A DNA stretch of 64,000 bases. It comes from Pseudomonadota bacterium (GTDB taxonomy: Bacteria; Pseudomonadota; Alphaproteobacteria; Rhizobiales; Rhizobiaceae). The stretch covers positions 62,001 through 126,000 of the forward strand of contig JAEXYH010000036.1 in NCBI GenBank assembly GCA_023451735.1, read 5' to 3'. The notes beneath the pieces are model-generated. The model was not told the origin of the DNA. It made no database searches and saw nothing but the letters and a program-made list of their open reading frames with translations. Positions 17,081-26,170 of the stretch are shown in pieces. How positions within the stretch are numbered: position 1 is the stretch's first letter; every line of letters starts with the position of its first letter. Made by a program: the position numbers and the translations under genes.

Positions 17081-18412
17081 ATGTCCGAAACCGTCTCCCT
17101 CCAGTTCGCCCGCAATATTCGGTCCTTCTTCAATCGTGACTTCAGCCCGGAAGCCTATGAGCGGGCGCGCGCGGCCATTACCGATATGATTGGAGTGATG
17201 CTCGCGGGCAGCCGGCATGAAGGCGGGAACATTTTGCGATCCGTCGTTCTCCCGACAGCAGCTTCCGGCAAATCGCGCGTGTTCGGCACGGAATTGCGAC
17301 TAAACGCTCTCGACGCTGCGCTTCTGAATGGAACCGCCGCGCATATGCTCGATTATGACGATTCCAATTCTCATTTGCACGGGCATGTTTCTGTGGCCGT
17401 TTTGCCGGCAATCCTCGCTCTGGCTGACGAGAATGAGATCAATGGGCGAGATGTCCTCAAAGCCTATCTGACTGGTTTTGAAGCCGCAGCTCGGCTCGGA
17501 AATACCGTTAGCCGCAGGCAATATACACATGGCTGGCATCCGACAACGACCGTCGGTCTATTTGGTGCGGTCGCGGCTGCGGCGGTCATGAGCGGCTTGA
17601 CTGATGAGCAAACTGCGATGGCGCTTGGAATTGCCACGTCTCTTTCTGCCGGAATCAAGTCGAACTTCGGTACAATGACGAAACCACTCGTTGTCGGACA
17701 TGCTAATCGCAACGCCCTGTTGGCGGTGGCGCTCGCAAAGAACGGTTTTACCTCTGGCCCGAGAGCTTTCGAACATCACCAAGGTTTCTTCGCCGTCTTC
17801 AATGGCGCACCGGATAGCTATGACGCGACCCCTCTTATCGAGAGCTGGAACTCCGTTCCGCGCATTCTAGATCCAGTGAAGGGTAACAAGCTCAAGCTCT
17901 ATCCCTGCTGCTATGCACTTGCAGCCCCTCTCGATGGGATTTTTGGCTTGAAGGAGGAACATGGATTGAAGGCCGAGCACGTCAGAGAAGTGACCATCGG
18001 CGTTCATCCGATCCGCTATCCGCACATAAATGTGCCTGCACCACAATCGCCTCTCGAGGCAAAATTTTCGACAACTTACGCTATCGCACGAGCGCTAGTT
18101 GGTGACGCAATAACGCTCGAAGATTTTGAAGATAGTGGCCGCTTCGCAGATCCTGAAACCAGACGTCTAATGGAATGCACAACACTTTACGCTTACGACA
18201 GCGAGAATGCAGGTGGAGCGGCGATCACCATAACGACCACCGAAGGCAATAAGCTGGAACGGTTTGTGGAAGGAGCGCTCGGTTCGACATACGCTCGTCC
18301 GCTGCCCAACGAGCGGATGCAGGAGAAGTTTCTAGACTGTGCTAGCCGCGCCATGCCTTTGGATCAGGCCAAATCGCTTATGGAACGACTGCAAAACGAC
18401 GATTTCGCATAA
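17081..18412 (+). CDS. MmgE/PrpD-family protein, copy 1
   Basis: 443-residue member of the MmgE/PrpD fold, which includes 2-methylcitrate dehydratase, cis-aconitate decarboxylase and iminodisuccinate epimerase. The active-site region LNGTAAHMLDYDDSNSHLHG (about residues 85-104) and the GWHPTTTVGLFGA segment near 150 are conserved. I start at ATG 17081; two ATGs just upstream are weaker. It directly follows the TctC genes and its stop overlaps the TSUP gene by one base, so it is probably co-transcribed with the importer. It should act on the imported carboxylate; the exact reaction cannot be read from sequence. Confidence 0.9.
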   Translation: MSETVSLQFARNIRSFFNRDFSPEAYERARAAITDMIGVMLAGSRHEGGNILRSVVLPTAASGKSRVFGTELRLNALDAALLNGTAAHMLDYDDSNSHLHGHVSVAVLPAILALADENEINGRDVLKAYLTGFEAAARLGNTVSRRQYTHGWHPTTTVGLFGAVAAAAVMSGLTDEQTAMALGIATSLSAGIKSNFGTMTKPLVVGHANRNALLAVALAKNGFTSGPRAFEHHQGFFAVFNGAPDSYDATPLIESWNSVPRILDPVKGNKLKLYPCCYALAAPLDGIFGLKEEHGLKAEHVREVTIGVHPIRYPHINVPAPQSPLEAKFSTTYAIARALVGDAITLEDFEDSGRFADPETRRLMECTTLYAYDSENAGGAAITITTTEGNKLERFVEGALGSTYARPLPNERMQEKFLDCASRAMPLDQAKSLMERLQNDDFA

Positions 18413-19164
18413 TGTTTTGGGAATTCATTCCACCGGAGACCACCCCGTTTTTCGCGACACTCCTGATCCTGGCGAGCTTCTTTACGTCGGCATTGACGGC
18501 GGCTTTAGGGCTTGGTGGTGGCGTTGCGATGCTTGCAATCATGGGCACCGGTCTGCCCGTTGCGAGCCTTCTCCCGGTCCACGGTATCGTGCAATTGGGA
18601 TCGAATTTCGGTCGTACCGTCATCCAACGCAGCTTCGTAAGTTGGAACCTTGTCGGATGGTTCTTCATCGGCAGTGCGGTGGGAGTAGCCGTGGGCGGCC
18701 CTGTTGCAGTCATGATTCCCGATCTTGCAGCCAAGCTCGCGCTGGCTCTGTTCATTCTTTGGTCGGTACACGGGAAAAGACCACAGCCTGACCGCGTGAG
18801 CCGTAACTACTTCATCTTCGGCGGAGCGGTCACCTCTATTGGCACCATGGTCGTCGGGGCAACCGGACCGCTTGTGGCGGCCCTTCTTGCTGCCCGTGGA
18901 CTGACAAAGCAGCCGCTCATCGCTACACATGCCACATGCATGGTCGTGCAGCATGGACTGAAGATTCTTGCTTTCGGCCTGCTTGGCTTCGCCTATGCAA
19001 ACTGGGCTCCGCTCATCGCCGCGATGATTGCCAGCGGGGTGGTGGGAACATGGGTAGGGTCCCGCCTGCTAGACAATATCCCAGACCGAATTTTCCGTCT
19101 GTCCTTCAAGGTCATCATGACCCTCTTAAGTCTCCAGATCATCTGGAATGCCCTGCGCAGCTGA
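18412..19164 (+). CDS. TSUP (TauE/SafE) family exporter
   Basis: 250-residue integral membrane protein with about seven to eight hydrophobic segments. The duplicated TSUP motif is visible near the N-terminus (ALTAALGLGGGVAMLAIMG, then LLPVHGIVQLGSNFGR) and again in the second half (GATGPLVAALLAARG, TCMVVQHGLKI). Family members export sulfite, sulfoacetate or other small organic anions. Its start overlaps the upstream PrpD-type stop (TAATG) and a second PrpD-type gene follows, so it is embedded in the carboxylate operon. It may export a sulfonate or sulfite product; B. subtilis YtnM in the S-methylcysteine operon is the same family. Confidence 0.9.
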   Translation: MFWEFIPPETTPFFATLLILASFFTSALTAALGLGGGVAMLAIMGTGLPVASLLPVHGIVQLGSNFGRTVIQRSFVSWNLVGWFFIGSAVGVAVGGPVAVMIPDLAAKLALALFILWSVHGKRPQPDRVSRNYFIFGGAVTSIGTMVVGATGPLVAALLAARGLTKQPLIATHATCMVVQHGLKILAFGLLGFAYANWAPLIAAMIASGVVGTWVGSRLLDNIPDRIFRLSFKVIMTLLSLQIIWNALRS

Positions 19165-19211
19165 TACCGCACCAACGATACACTGGAAAAACAATGACCG
19201 AAGGGAGCCAG

Positions 19212-20564
19212 ATGACAAAGACGAACGAACGTGGCGTAGCGCTGGCATCTTATATTGCTGGCGCCCCGGATCGCACCTATCCGACGGAGGTCGTGCATGA
19301 GGCCCGCCGAGCTCTTGTCGACTTTCTCGGCGTGACGATTGTTGCAGCCTTCGACGAGACAGTCATGCCGGTTCGCAGGACAGCCAAGCGCTGGCACGCA
19401 TCAGGCAAATCGCGCATCGTGCTTGGCGGCACGACAACGCCAGCGCTTGCTGCCCTCATCAATGCGACCGCAACACATGCTATGGATTATGACGACGTGC
19501 ATTATCTAGGCGCCGGCCATCCTGGAGGTCCATGCTGGTCCACCGCAATTGCTGTGGCGCAGGAGATTGGCGCATCAGACGCCCTTGCCCTCAACGCATT
19601 CATCGCCGGTTTCGAAGTCATGGCGCGGCTTGGCGGCGGCGGCGTCCCCGGCGTCGGCCGCAGCCTGCAGCGCAAAGGGTTCCATCCTACTTCTGTCGTA
19701 GGCCGCATGGGCGCGGCAGCCGTTGCATCGACGCTTTACGGGCTTGATGGACAAAAAGCACTTAATGCGCTGAGTAATACCGCAACGACAGCGGGGGGCC
19801 TCGTTGGTTCGTTCGGGACGCATGGCAAACCGTTCCACGCCGGCAAGGCTGCCATGGACGGCATCCTTGCTGCGGATCTGGCTCAAGACGGCTACATCGG
19901 ATCGCCTCGGCTTTTCGAAACAGAAAGCGGATGGCTCGATGCTTTCATCCAGGATCGCTGCGTCGAGGTCCCTCCACTTGATTTTGAAGAACGATATGAG
20001 CTCCTCCGCAACGGCTACAAGCTGTTTGCCAGTTGCCGTGCCACGCATGCCTCATCACAGACTGCGCAACAGCTGGTCGGCAAAATCGCCGGACGTCAGA
20101 TCGAGAAAGTCACCGCACGCATACACCCAGGAGCGTTCGTAACGGCTGGCAATCTTAATCCTGCGACACCACTTGAAGCCAAGTTCAGCGTCCCCTTCTG
20201 CATCGCAATGGCGCTCAATGGCTATCGCCTCGCATGGTCCGATTTTTCCGAAAGGGTTTTCGCAGACAAGAATGTGACCGACATCGTGCCGAAAGTCACT
20301 CTTGTTCCTGTCGAAGGCCAGTCCCCGGCGTCAGCATTCATTGAGGTGACGTTGTTGGATGGCGAGACGCTGCATGCGGAAACGCTGATCATTCTCGGTC
20401 ATCCCGAAAACCCAGTCAGCGATGCGGGGCTTACAGAAAAATTCAACAGCCTCGTGGAGCCGGTTCTCGGCGCGAGTAACGCGGCGTCACTTCTCGATAA
20501 AGCTTGGAGATTTGGCGAGGCGGGTACGTTAGACCAGATAGATCAACTCCTCGCTGGGGCGTAA
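19212..20564 (+). CDS. MmgE/PrpD-family protein, copy 2
   Basis: 450-residue second MmgE/PrpD protein, clearly paralogous but distant from the one at 17081. The active-site region is INATATHAMDYDDVHYLGAG (about residues 80-99), with GFHPTSVVGRMGA near 155. AAGGGAG at 19201 supports the ATG at 19212 over an ATG six codons upstream. It is the last gene of the tct operon. Two different MmgE/PrpD enzymes behind one importer suggests consecutive dehydration/isomerisation or epimerisation steps, as in iminodisuccinate or tricarboxylate breakdown; this is inference. Confidence 0.9.
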   Translation: MTKTNERGVALASYIAGAPDRTYPTEVVHEARRALVDFLGVTIVAAFDETVMPVRRTAKRWHASGKSRIVLGGTTTPALAALINATATHAMDYDDVHYLGAGHPGGPCWSTAIAVAQEIGASDALALNAFIAGFEVMARLGGGGVPGVGRSLQRKGFHPTSVVGRMGAAAVASTLYGLDGQKALNALSNTATTAGGLVGSFGTHGKPFHAGKAAMDGILAADLAQDGYIGSPRLFETESGWLDAFIQDRCVEVPPLDFEERYELLRNGYKLFASCRATHASSQTAQQLVGKIAGRQIEKVTARIHPGAFVTAGNLNPATPLEAKFSVPFCIAMALNGYRLAWSDFSERVFADKNVTDIVPKVTLVPVEGQSPASAFIEVTLLDGETLHAETLIILGHPENPVSDAGLTEKFNSLVEPVLGASNAASLLDKAWRFGEAGTLDQIDQLLAGA

Positions 20565-20660
20565 GGCAAAGCGACCCTGCGACTTTGAAGCGTCGAAGCT
20601 TTGTCTTCCGGCTGCTCTTGATGGGATCGGAACCTGCGGCGCGTTGCTGGAAATTAGATC

Positions 20661-20935
20661 TTACTGGAAATTCCGCGCCTTCACCTTAAGGAGAAACGCA
20701 ATCGGATGCTGAAGCAACGTCAGGTCCGTGACCATAATCGTCAAGAACGCTGTAACTCTCTGTGAACTGCCAAAGAGCGACCTCGGTTTCATTACGCCCG
20801 GCGATCGTCGCCATCTTGCGCTCGGACGCCGCGTCAAAAAGCGGTAACGCCTCATCGCGGAACCTTTGATCGACCAGAGCGCGTCGCGATGCTTCAGCTC
20901 TAACTTCAGCGACCGCTGACACAGGTAGGCAGGCC
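20661..20935 (-). pseudogene. Decayed dnaE2 fragment (error-prone DNA polymerase)
   Basis: Translating leftward gives pieces that align with the DnaE2 at 57683: LKLELKHRDALWSIK, then after a frameshift FRDEALPLFDAASERK, VLDDYGHG, and after another shift LTLLQHPIAFL, joined directly to the C-terminal tail KVKARNFQ and a stop. The intact gene has LRLERRDAFWAIK, LRDEPLPLFAAADER, VIQDYSHIG, LTLRQHPIAFL and ends KVKSRNFQ, with more than a hundred residues between the last two. So this is a second, divergent dnaE2 with frameshifts and an internal deletion. No imuA or imuB remains are seen nearby. Confidence 0.85.
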
Positions 20936-21040
20936 GACCTTAGGAAAGATCTCTTCGAAACAGCGTGGATTTAGAATATTTTGTCTATCAACTTACTAGA
21001 ATATGCACAATAAGACAGACCTGTCTTTATCAGGTTTTTC

Positions 21041-21637
21041 ATGTCTAGCGTTCCAAATCTTATTCCACCCCAGGGCAATGCTCGGCAGCGTCTCATCGAG
21101 ACTGCTGAAGCACTGTTCTATCAGAGGGGCATCCGGGCCGTTGGCGTCGACGAAATCATCGCCGAGGCAAAAGTTGCCAAAGCCACCCTGTACCGTCTCT
21201 TCGGTGGCAAGGAACAATTAATATTGGCTTATCTCGCCCGGCGAGGCGCATTCGCGCGCGCGCGGTTGAGCGCGAGCGCCACCCAGTCATCCTACCCTGC
21301 CGAACAGATCCTCGACGCGTTTCGGGCGCTCGAACATAATGTGGAAAATCCGAACTTCCGGGGATGCGCTTTTCTTCTGGCGGTTTCCGAACACGGAGAG
21401 CTTGAGAGCGTGCGCACCGTCGGTCGCGACCACAAGCTTTTCGTCAGGGACCATTTCGCCGCTCTGGCCAAAAGTGCCGGCATCTCGGATGCGGATATAG
21501 CGGAGAAACTGGCGCTCATTTACGAGGGCGCTCTTGCAACCGCCGTCGTCAGGCCGGAGGCACGATCAGGCAAAACTGCTCTTTCCCTCGTCAAGACGCT
21601 TTTGAATGCAGCTGTGGAGCAGGAGCGGCAGGCATGA
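21041..21637 (+). CDS. TetR-family transcriptional regulator
   Basis: 198-residue regulator with an N-terminal TetR HTH (ARQRLIETAEALFYQRGI, then VAKATLYRLFGGKEQLI) and a helical ligand domain (NFRGCAFLLAVSEHGE). It is the first gene of a tightly packed rightward operon; its stop overlaps the DppB-type permease start as ATGA. Being co-transcribed with a dipeptide-type importer, it most likely autoregulates the operon in response to the imported compound or a breakdown product. The AT-rich stretch 20950-21040 should hold the promoter. Confidence 0.92.
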   Translation: MSSVPNLIPPQGNARQRLIETAEALFYQRGIRAVGVDEIIAEAKVAKATLYRLFGGKEQLILAYLARRGAFARARLSASATQSSYPAEQILDAFRALEHNVENPNFRGCAFLLAVSEHGELESVRTVGRDHKLFVRDHFAALAKSAGISDADIAEKLALIYEGALATAVVRPEARSGKTALSLVKTLLNAAVEQERQA

Positions 21638-22566
21638 TCCGGTTTGTCGCTGGTCGTCTTGGTGAAGCACTTCTCGCTGTTCTCGGCGCTGGAACCATCG
21701 TGTTCGTAGTCACCCGGCTTCTAGGAGACCCCGCAACGCTGCTGGTGGAGCCCGGCGCCAGCCATGAAGAATTGGAAAATGTACGCCGCCATCTCGGCAT
21801 CGATCAGCCGATCTGGGTGCAATATGTTTCCTATCTCGGCCAGCTGCTGCGTGGCGATTTCGGCGCTTCGTTTCAAAGCGGGCGCCCAGCTCTCGGCATC
21901 GTGCTCGAAGCCTTGCCGGCGACCTTCCAGCTTACTGCCGCCGCCATCTTCCTCGGAATAACGATCGGCGGCACGGCGGGAACGATCGCCGCCATCCGCC
22001 GCGGCACTGTCGCCGAGTTCATCGTCATGTTGTTGACATTGATCGGCCAGGCGACCCCCGTCTTTTGGCTCGGCCTGCTGGCAATTATGTTCTTCGCGGT
22101 ACATCTCGGCATGGTTCCCACCGGTGGCTACGGCTCGTTCCTTCATCTGCTGATGCCTGCCTGCGTTCTGTCCGTCTATACGTCCGCGACCATAGCCCGG
22201 CTGCTTCGCTCCAGTATTCTTGATGTGCTGAATGAGGATTATATCCGCACCGCACATGCCAAGGGTCTGCTGCCGCATACAGTTCTTTTCTGGCATGTGG
22301 TGCGCAACGCACTGGTGCCCGTTCTTACCATGACCGCGGTCATGACCGGCGAAATGCTGGGTGGGTCGGTGGTGACGGAGACAGTCTTCACCTGGCCGGG
22401 CATCGGCCGCACCATCGTCCAGGCCATCGGCGCCCGCGATTTTCCGGTGGTGCAGGCGGGCGTGATGGTGATTGCGGTAATCTTCGTCGCCGTCAATCTC
22501 GCCGTCGACCTGATCTATGGCCTTGTCGATCCCCGCATCAAGCTTGGCAAACGGGTATCCGCATGA
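21634..22566 (+). CDS. Dipeptide/oligopeptide-type ABC permease (DppB family)
   Basis: 310-residue inner-membrane permease, first of the DppB/DppC pair. It has the family N-terminus (MIRFVAGRLGEALLAVLGAG), six transmembrane segments and an EAA loop around DYIRTAHAKGLLPHTVLFWH. It overlaps the TetR gene and the DppC-type gene by four bases each. Imports a peptide or another amphiphilic ligand delivered by the receptor at 26171. Typical in length and unbroken. Confidence 0.95.
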   Translation: MIRFVAGRLGEALLAVLGAGTIVFVVTRLLGDPATLLVEPGASHEELENVRRHLGIDQPIWVQYVSYLGQLLRGDFGASFQSGRPALGIVLEALPATFQLTAAAIFLGITIGGTAGTIAAIRRGTVAEFIVMLLTLIGQATPVFWLGLLAIMFFAVHLGMVPTGGYGSFLHLLMPACVLSVYTSATIARLLRSSILDVLNEDYIRTAHAKGLLPHTVLFWHVVRNALVPVLTMTAVMTGEMLGGSVVTETVFTWPGIGRTIVQAIGARDFPVVQAGVMVIAVIFVAVNLAVDLIYGLVDPRIKLGKRVSA

Positions 22567-23408
22567 GTGCGATCTCAAGGCTCAACCACCTGGGAAGCAC
22601 CGGTCTGCTTGGCGCCGTGCTTCTTCTCCTAGTCGTGTTTCTTTCACTTGCAGCGCCTTACCTGCCGATCGGTTCACCGACCGCACCGAGCCTGGTTCAC
22701 CGCCTCGCCGCTCCCGACCTCAGCGCGGCCAACCTGATCATGGGCACCGATCAGCTGGGACGGGATATCTTCTCGCGCATCCTTTACGGCGGGCGCATCA
22801 CCCTACTGGTGTGCTTTGCCACCCTCATTGTCGGCGGCCTTTTCGGCGTGTCCGTCGGTTTGATCGCCGGTTATTTCGGCGGCTGGGTCGACCGGGTGCT
22901 GATGCGCATCCTCGACATGCAGCTGTCCATCCCTACCATGCTGTTCGCCCTCCTTGTCGTCGCAGCACTCGGGCCGGATCTCGTCAACCTCGTGCTGGTC
23001 ATGGCGCTGGCGACTTGGACCCAATATGCGCGCGTCGTCCGGGGCCAGGTTCTCAGCATCCGCGAACTTGACTTCATCCGCTCCGCGCGATCGATCGGGG
23101 CAGGTCATATCCGCATCATGCTGCGTCACATTCTGCCCAATGCGACTGGCACCATCATCGTCATAGCGACACTGGAATTGGCCCGCCTTATCCTGATGGA
23201 GGCGTCCCTGAGCTTTCTCGGGCTGGGGGTGCCGCCGCCATATCCAAGCTGGGGGCGCATGCTGGCAGAGGGCCGGCCCTACATGATCGACGCCTGGTGG
23301 ATCACGGCCATGCCTGGCCTCGCCATCGTCTTCACCGTGCTCGGCGTCAATCTGCTTGGCGACTGGCTGCGTGACCGTCTAGATCCGAAGCTGGAGAGCC
23401 GCAAATGA
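22563..23408 (+). CDS. Dipeptide/oligopeptide-type ABC permease (DppC family)
   Basis: 281-residue second permease. Landmarks are GTDQLGRDIFSRILYGGRI near residue 60, an EAA loop at DFIRSARSIGAGHIRIMLRH, and SLSFLGLGVPPPYPSWGRML near the C-terminus, all hallmarks of DppC. ATGA overlaps on both sides show translational coupling with DppB and the first ATPase. Intact. Confidence 0.95.
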   Translation: MSAISRLNHLGSTGLLGAVLLLLVVFLSLAAPYLPIGSPTAPSLVHRLAAPDLSAANLIMGTDQLGRDIFSRILYGGRITLLVCFATLIVGGLFGVSVGLIAGYFGGWVDRVLMRILDMQLSIPTMLFALLVVAALGPDLVNLVLVMALATWTQYARVVRGQVLSIRELDFIRSARSIGAGHIRIMLRHILPNATGTIIVIATLELARLILMEASLSFLGLGVPPPYPSWGRMLAEGRPYMIDAWWITAMPGLAIVFTVLGVNLLGDWLRDRLDPKLESRK

Positions 23409-24412
23409 CGCCTCTTCTTTCGTTGGAAAATCTCTCCGTCACCTTCGGCAGCGGCGAACGCCGTGTCCGCGCCGTCCGATCGCTGTCATACGAGGTCAAA
23501 CTGGGCTCAACGCTGGCTATCGTGGGAGAAAGCGGCAGCGGCAAGAGCGCCCATATTCTCGCCATGCTGGGACTTGTCAGCGGCAGCAATATCGAGGTCG
23601 GCGGCAAGGCGATCTTTCGCGGCAAGGACCTGCTGACCTTGCCCCCGCACGCGCTGCGCGATCTGCGAGGCAAGGAGATCGGTGTCGTTTTCCAGGACCC
23701 GATGAGTTCGCTCAATCCCGTCCTGACAATTGGGCGGCAGATTGCCGAACCCCTAATCCGTCACCTCGGCATGAACCGGAAATCAGCAGCTGCGCGCGCC
23801 GCTGAACTCCTCGATCTTGTCGGCATCCCCGATCCCAAAGCCCGTCTCAGGCAATATCCGCACGAGCTTTCGGGCGGCATGCGCCAGCGCGTCATGATCG
23901 CAATTTCCATTTGCTGCGAACCCAGCCTGCTGGTCGCCGATGAGGCGACTACCGCGCTTGATGTCACCGTGCAGGGCCAGATCGTCGATCTGATACGGGA
24001 TTTGCAGAAACAGATCGGCATGGCGATTATCTGGATCAGCCACGATCTCAGCGTTGTTGCCGGCATCGCCGACCGGATGCAGGTCATGTATGCCGGCCGG
24101 ATTCTCGAGCGGGGGCCGGCATCGTCCCTCTTCAAGGACCCGCGCAGCGCCTATACCTGGGGTCTGCTCGAATCCCTGCCCGGTCGTCACCCGCACAGCG
24201 ACAGGTTGTTCCAGATCGACGGGTTTCCCCCCGATCTCAGCCAGCCTCTACAAGGCGATCCGTTTGCGCCTCGCAACCCTTTCGCGACACCCCGATGCTT
24301 TCTCGAAGAGCCTGTCTTGCGGCCAGTCGATGATGGCCATCCGCAACATGAAGTCGCAGCCTGGTACGATCTTCGCCTTTCGTTGCAGCAATCCCGCGGA
24401 GTTGCACCATGA
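23405..24412 (+). CDS. Dipeptide-type ABC ATPase (DppD family)
   Basis: 335-residue ATPase. Walker A is GESGSGKS at residues 41-48, the signature is LSGGMRQRVMIAI, and Walker B is LLVADEATTALDV followed by the H-loop IWISHDL. The C-terminal oligopeptide-transporter extension is present but its usual CxxxxP cluster is only partly recognisable (PRCFLEEPV). Four-base overlaps with both neighbours. Works as a heterodimer with the next ATPase to drive import. Confidence 0.95.
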   Translation: MTPLLSLENLSVTFGSGERRVRAVRSLSYEVKLGSTLAIVGESGSGKSAHILAMLGLVSGSNIEVGGKAIFRGKDLLTLPPHALRDLRGKEIGVVFQDPMSSLNPVLTIGRQIAEPLIRHLGMNRKSAAARAAELLDLVGIPDPKARLRQYPHELSGGMRQRVMIAISICCEPSLLVADEATTALDVTVQGQIVDLIRDLQKQIGMAIIWISHDLSVVAGIADRMQVMYAGRILERGPASSLFKDPRSAYTWGLLESLPGRHPHSDRLFQIDGFPPDLSQPLQGDPFAPRNPFATPRCFLEEPVLRPVDDGHPQHEVAAWYDLRLSLQQSRGVAP

Positions 24413-25287
24413 GCGGCACACCACTTTTGCAGGTCGAGGGATTGAGCAAAGATTTTATCTCGCGCGGGCTTCGTCTCAGCGCCGTCGATAACGTGTCATT
24501 CGAGATCGGCGAGGGTGAAACATTCGGGTTGATCGGGGAATCCGGCTCAGGAAAAAGCACGCTCGGTCGCATGATCCTCCGGCTCGAGAACGTCTCGCAC
24601 GGCAGCGTCAGGCTGGCAGGTCAGGATATCACGCACATGCGCGGCCGGGCCTTGACCGAAGTACGCCGCCAGCTTCAGGCCGTCTTTCAGGACCCCTATA
24701 GCGCACTCAACCCACGCATGACGGTGGGGGATCTGATTGCCGAGCCTCTCGTCGTCCATGGTTACTCGGGCGGCCGCAAGGCGCGCAACGCCCGCGTCAG
24801 CGAGCTTCTAGCCAAGGTAGGTCTTACGGCCGATGCCGCGCAGCGATTTCCACACCAGTTTTCCGGCGGACAACGACAGCGTGTCGGAATTGCCCGCGCT
24901 CTTGCGCTTTCGCCGCGCCTGATCGTTGCCGACGAGCCGGTCACTGCGCTCGACGTCTCAATTCAGGCTCAGATAATCAACCTTCTCCAGGACCTTCAGC
25001 AGGCGACCGGCATCTCGTTCCTGTTCATTGCCCACGATCTCAACTTGGTCCGGCACCTCTGCCATCGCATCGGCGTGATGTGGCAAGGGAGGATCGTCGA
25101 ATGCGGGCCGACGGCCGACATCTTCGATGATCCCCGCCACCCTTATACGCAAGCTCTGCTGGCGGCCATCCCGGTTCCCGATCCGGATATCGAACGGCAC
25201 AGGCGTCATAGCCGCTATCTGCCGCCCTCCGGGAAAGAGATACCGAAACGCGTAGAGATCAACACCCGGCACTGGATACTTGCATGA
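24409..25287 (+). CDS. Dipeptide-type ABC ATPase (DppF family)
   Basis: 292-residue second ATPase. Walker A GESGSGKST at residues 43-51, Q-loop VFQDPYSALNPRM, signature FSGGQRQRVGIARAL, Walker B LIVADEPVTALDV, H-loop LFIAHDL. It is somewhat short at the C-terminus relative to DppF proteins but complete in its nucleotide-binding domain. Overlaps the hydrolase gene by four bases. Confidence 0.95.
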   Translation: MSGTPLLQVEGLSKDFISRGLRLSAVDNVSFEIGEGETFGLIGESGSGKSTLGRMILRLENVSHGSVRLAGQDITHMRGRALTEVRRQLQAVFQDPYSALNPRMTVGDLIAEPLVVHGYSGGRKARNARVSELLAKVGLTADAAQRFPHQFSGGQRQRVGIARALALSPRLIVADEPVTALDVSIQAQIINLLQDLQQATGISFLFIAHDLNLVRHLCHRIGVMWQGRIVECGPTADIFDDPRHPYTQALLAAIPVPDPDIERHRRHSRYLPPSGKEIPKRVEINTRHWILA

Positions 25288-26138
25288 CCCTGCATTCCAT
25301 CAATGGCGCGTTGCTTGCGGCCCATGAAATCGGCGAGGACGTCAAAGGAACCATCATGACGGTTCATGGCGGCCGCGGAAGCGGAACCCATGCCGCCGAT
25401 TTTCGCGCATACGCGCCTCTGGCGGATGCCGGCTTCAGGATTGTTTCCTACGATCAGCGTGGCCATGGAGACTCGTCGCAAACCTTGCCGCTAACCTATG
25501 AGCAACTTGCCGACGATCTGGAAGAATTGCGCCGGGAGCTTGTCGGCAAACCGGCCATCATTCTCGGCGGATCGTTCGGCGGATACATCGCACTGACCCA
25601 CGCCCTGAAATACCCAGATAGCTGCTCGCACCTGATCCTGCGGGCAACGGCTCCCAGTTGGCATCATGAGATCACGGCCATCGCAAACGTGCGCGAAGCA
25701 ACACGGTATCTGCCGGACGCCGATCCCGATTACTGGGAACGGATGTTCGCGGGTCAGATTGAAAGCGAAGAGGAAATGCGCCGCAACTCGTTAGCGATCG
25801 CGCCGCTCGCCGAAGGTCGTCTTTATCGTGCCGGAAAACAAGGCGGCAAGAACATGATCCGCATTGACACCGCGCGCGAGCTCTTTCGCGTTGGCCACGA
25901 ATACGATGTTCGCGACCGGCTCGCCACGCTCACTCCTCCAACCCTGATTCTGGCAGGCACCGATGATTGGACCTGCACCGTCGACAATTCCTATTTCATG
26001 GTGGAGCACATTCCCAACGCGACCCTGCTTGCAGTCGCCGGAGCGCCGCACGCTGTCCATGTCGACAGTGCGAAGCTGGTTCTGCGCGCCATCACCGATT
26101 TCGTTTCCGACCACCCCTCTGGTGGACACGCCGCATGA
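25284..26138 (+). CDS. Alpha/beta hydrolase
   Basis: 284-residue alpha/beta-fold hydrolase. The oxyanion HGGRGSG follows the first strands (residues 28-34), the nucleophile elbow is GGSFGG with serine 97, and candidate acid and base are the D in LAGTDDW and the H in GAPHAVHVD. It resembles proline iminopeptidase-like and ester/lactone hydrolases. It sits inside a peptide-importer operon with ATGA coupling to the ATPase upstream, so it probably hydrolyses the imported compound. Reaction type (peptidase, esterase, amidase) cannot be decided. Confidence 0.88.
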   Translation: MTLHSINGALLAAHEIGEDVKGTIMTVHGGRGSGTHAADFRAYAPLADAGFRIVSYDQRGHGDSSQTLPLTYEQLADDLEELRRELVGKPAIILGGSFGGYIALTHALKYPDSCSHLILRATAPSWHHEITAIANVREATRYLPDADPDYWERMFAGQIESEEEMRRNSLAIAPLAEGRLYRAGKQGGKNMIRIDTARELFRVGHEYDVRDRLATLTPPTLILAGTDDWTCTVDNSYFMVEHIPNATLLAVAGAPHAVHVDSAKLVLRAITDFVSDHPSGGHAA

Positions 26139-26170
26139 TCGTCCTTCCCTCTCTCTTCAGGAAAATTTCC

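Noticed and set aside
21721..22578. 285-codon minus-strand frame
   Set aside because: Histidine- and glutamine-rich shadow of the DppB-type permease, as expected for the antisense of a GC-rich membrane protein gene.
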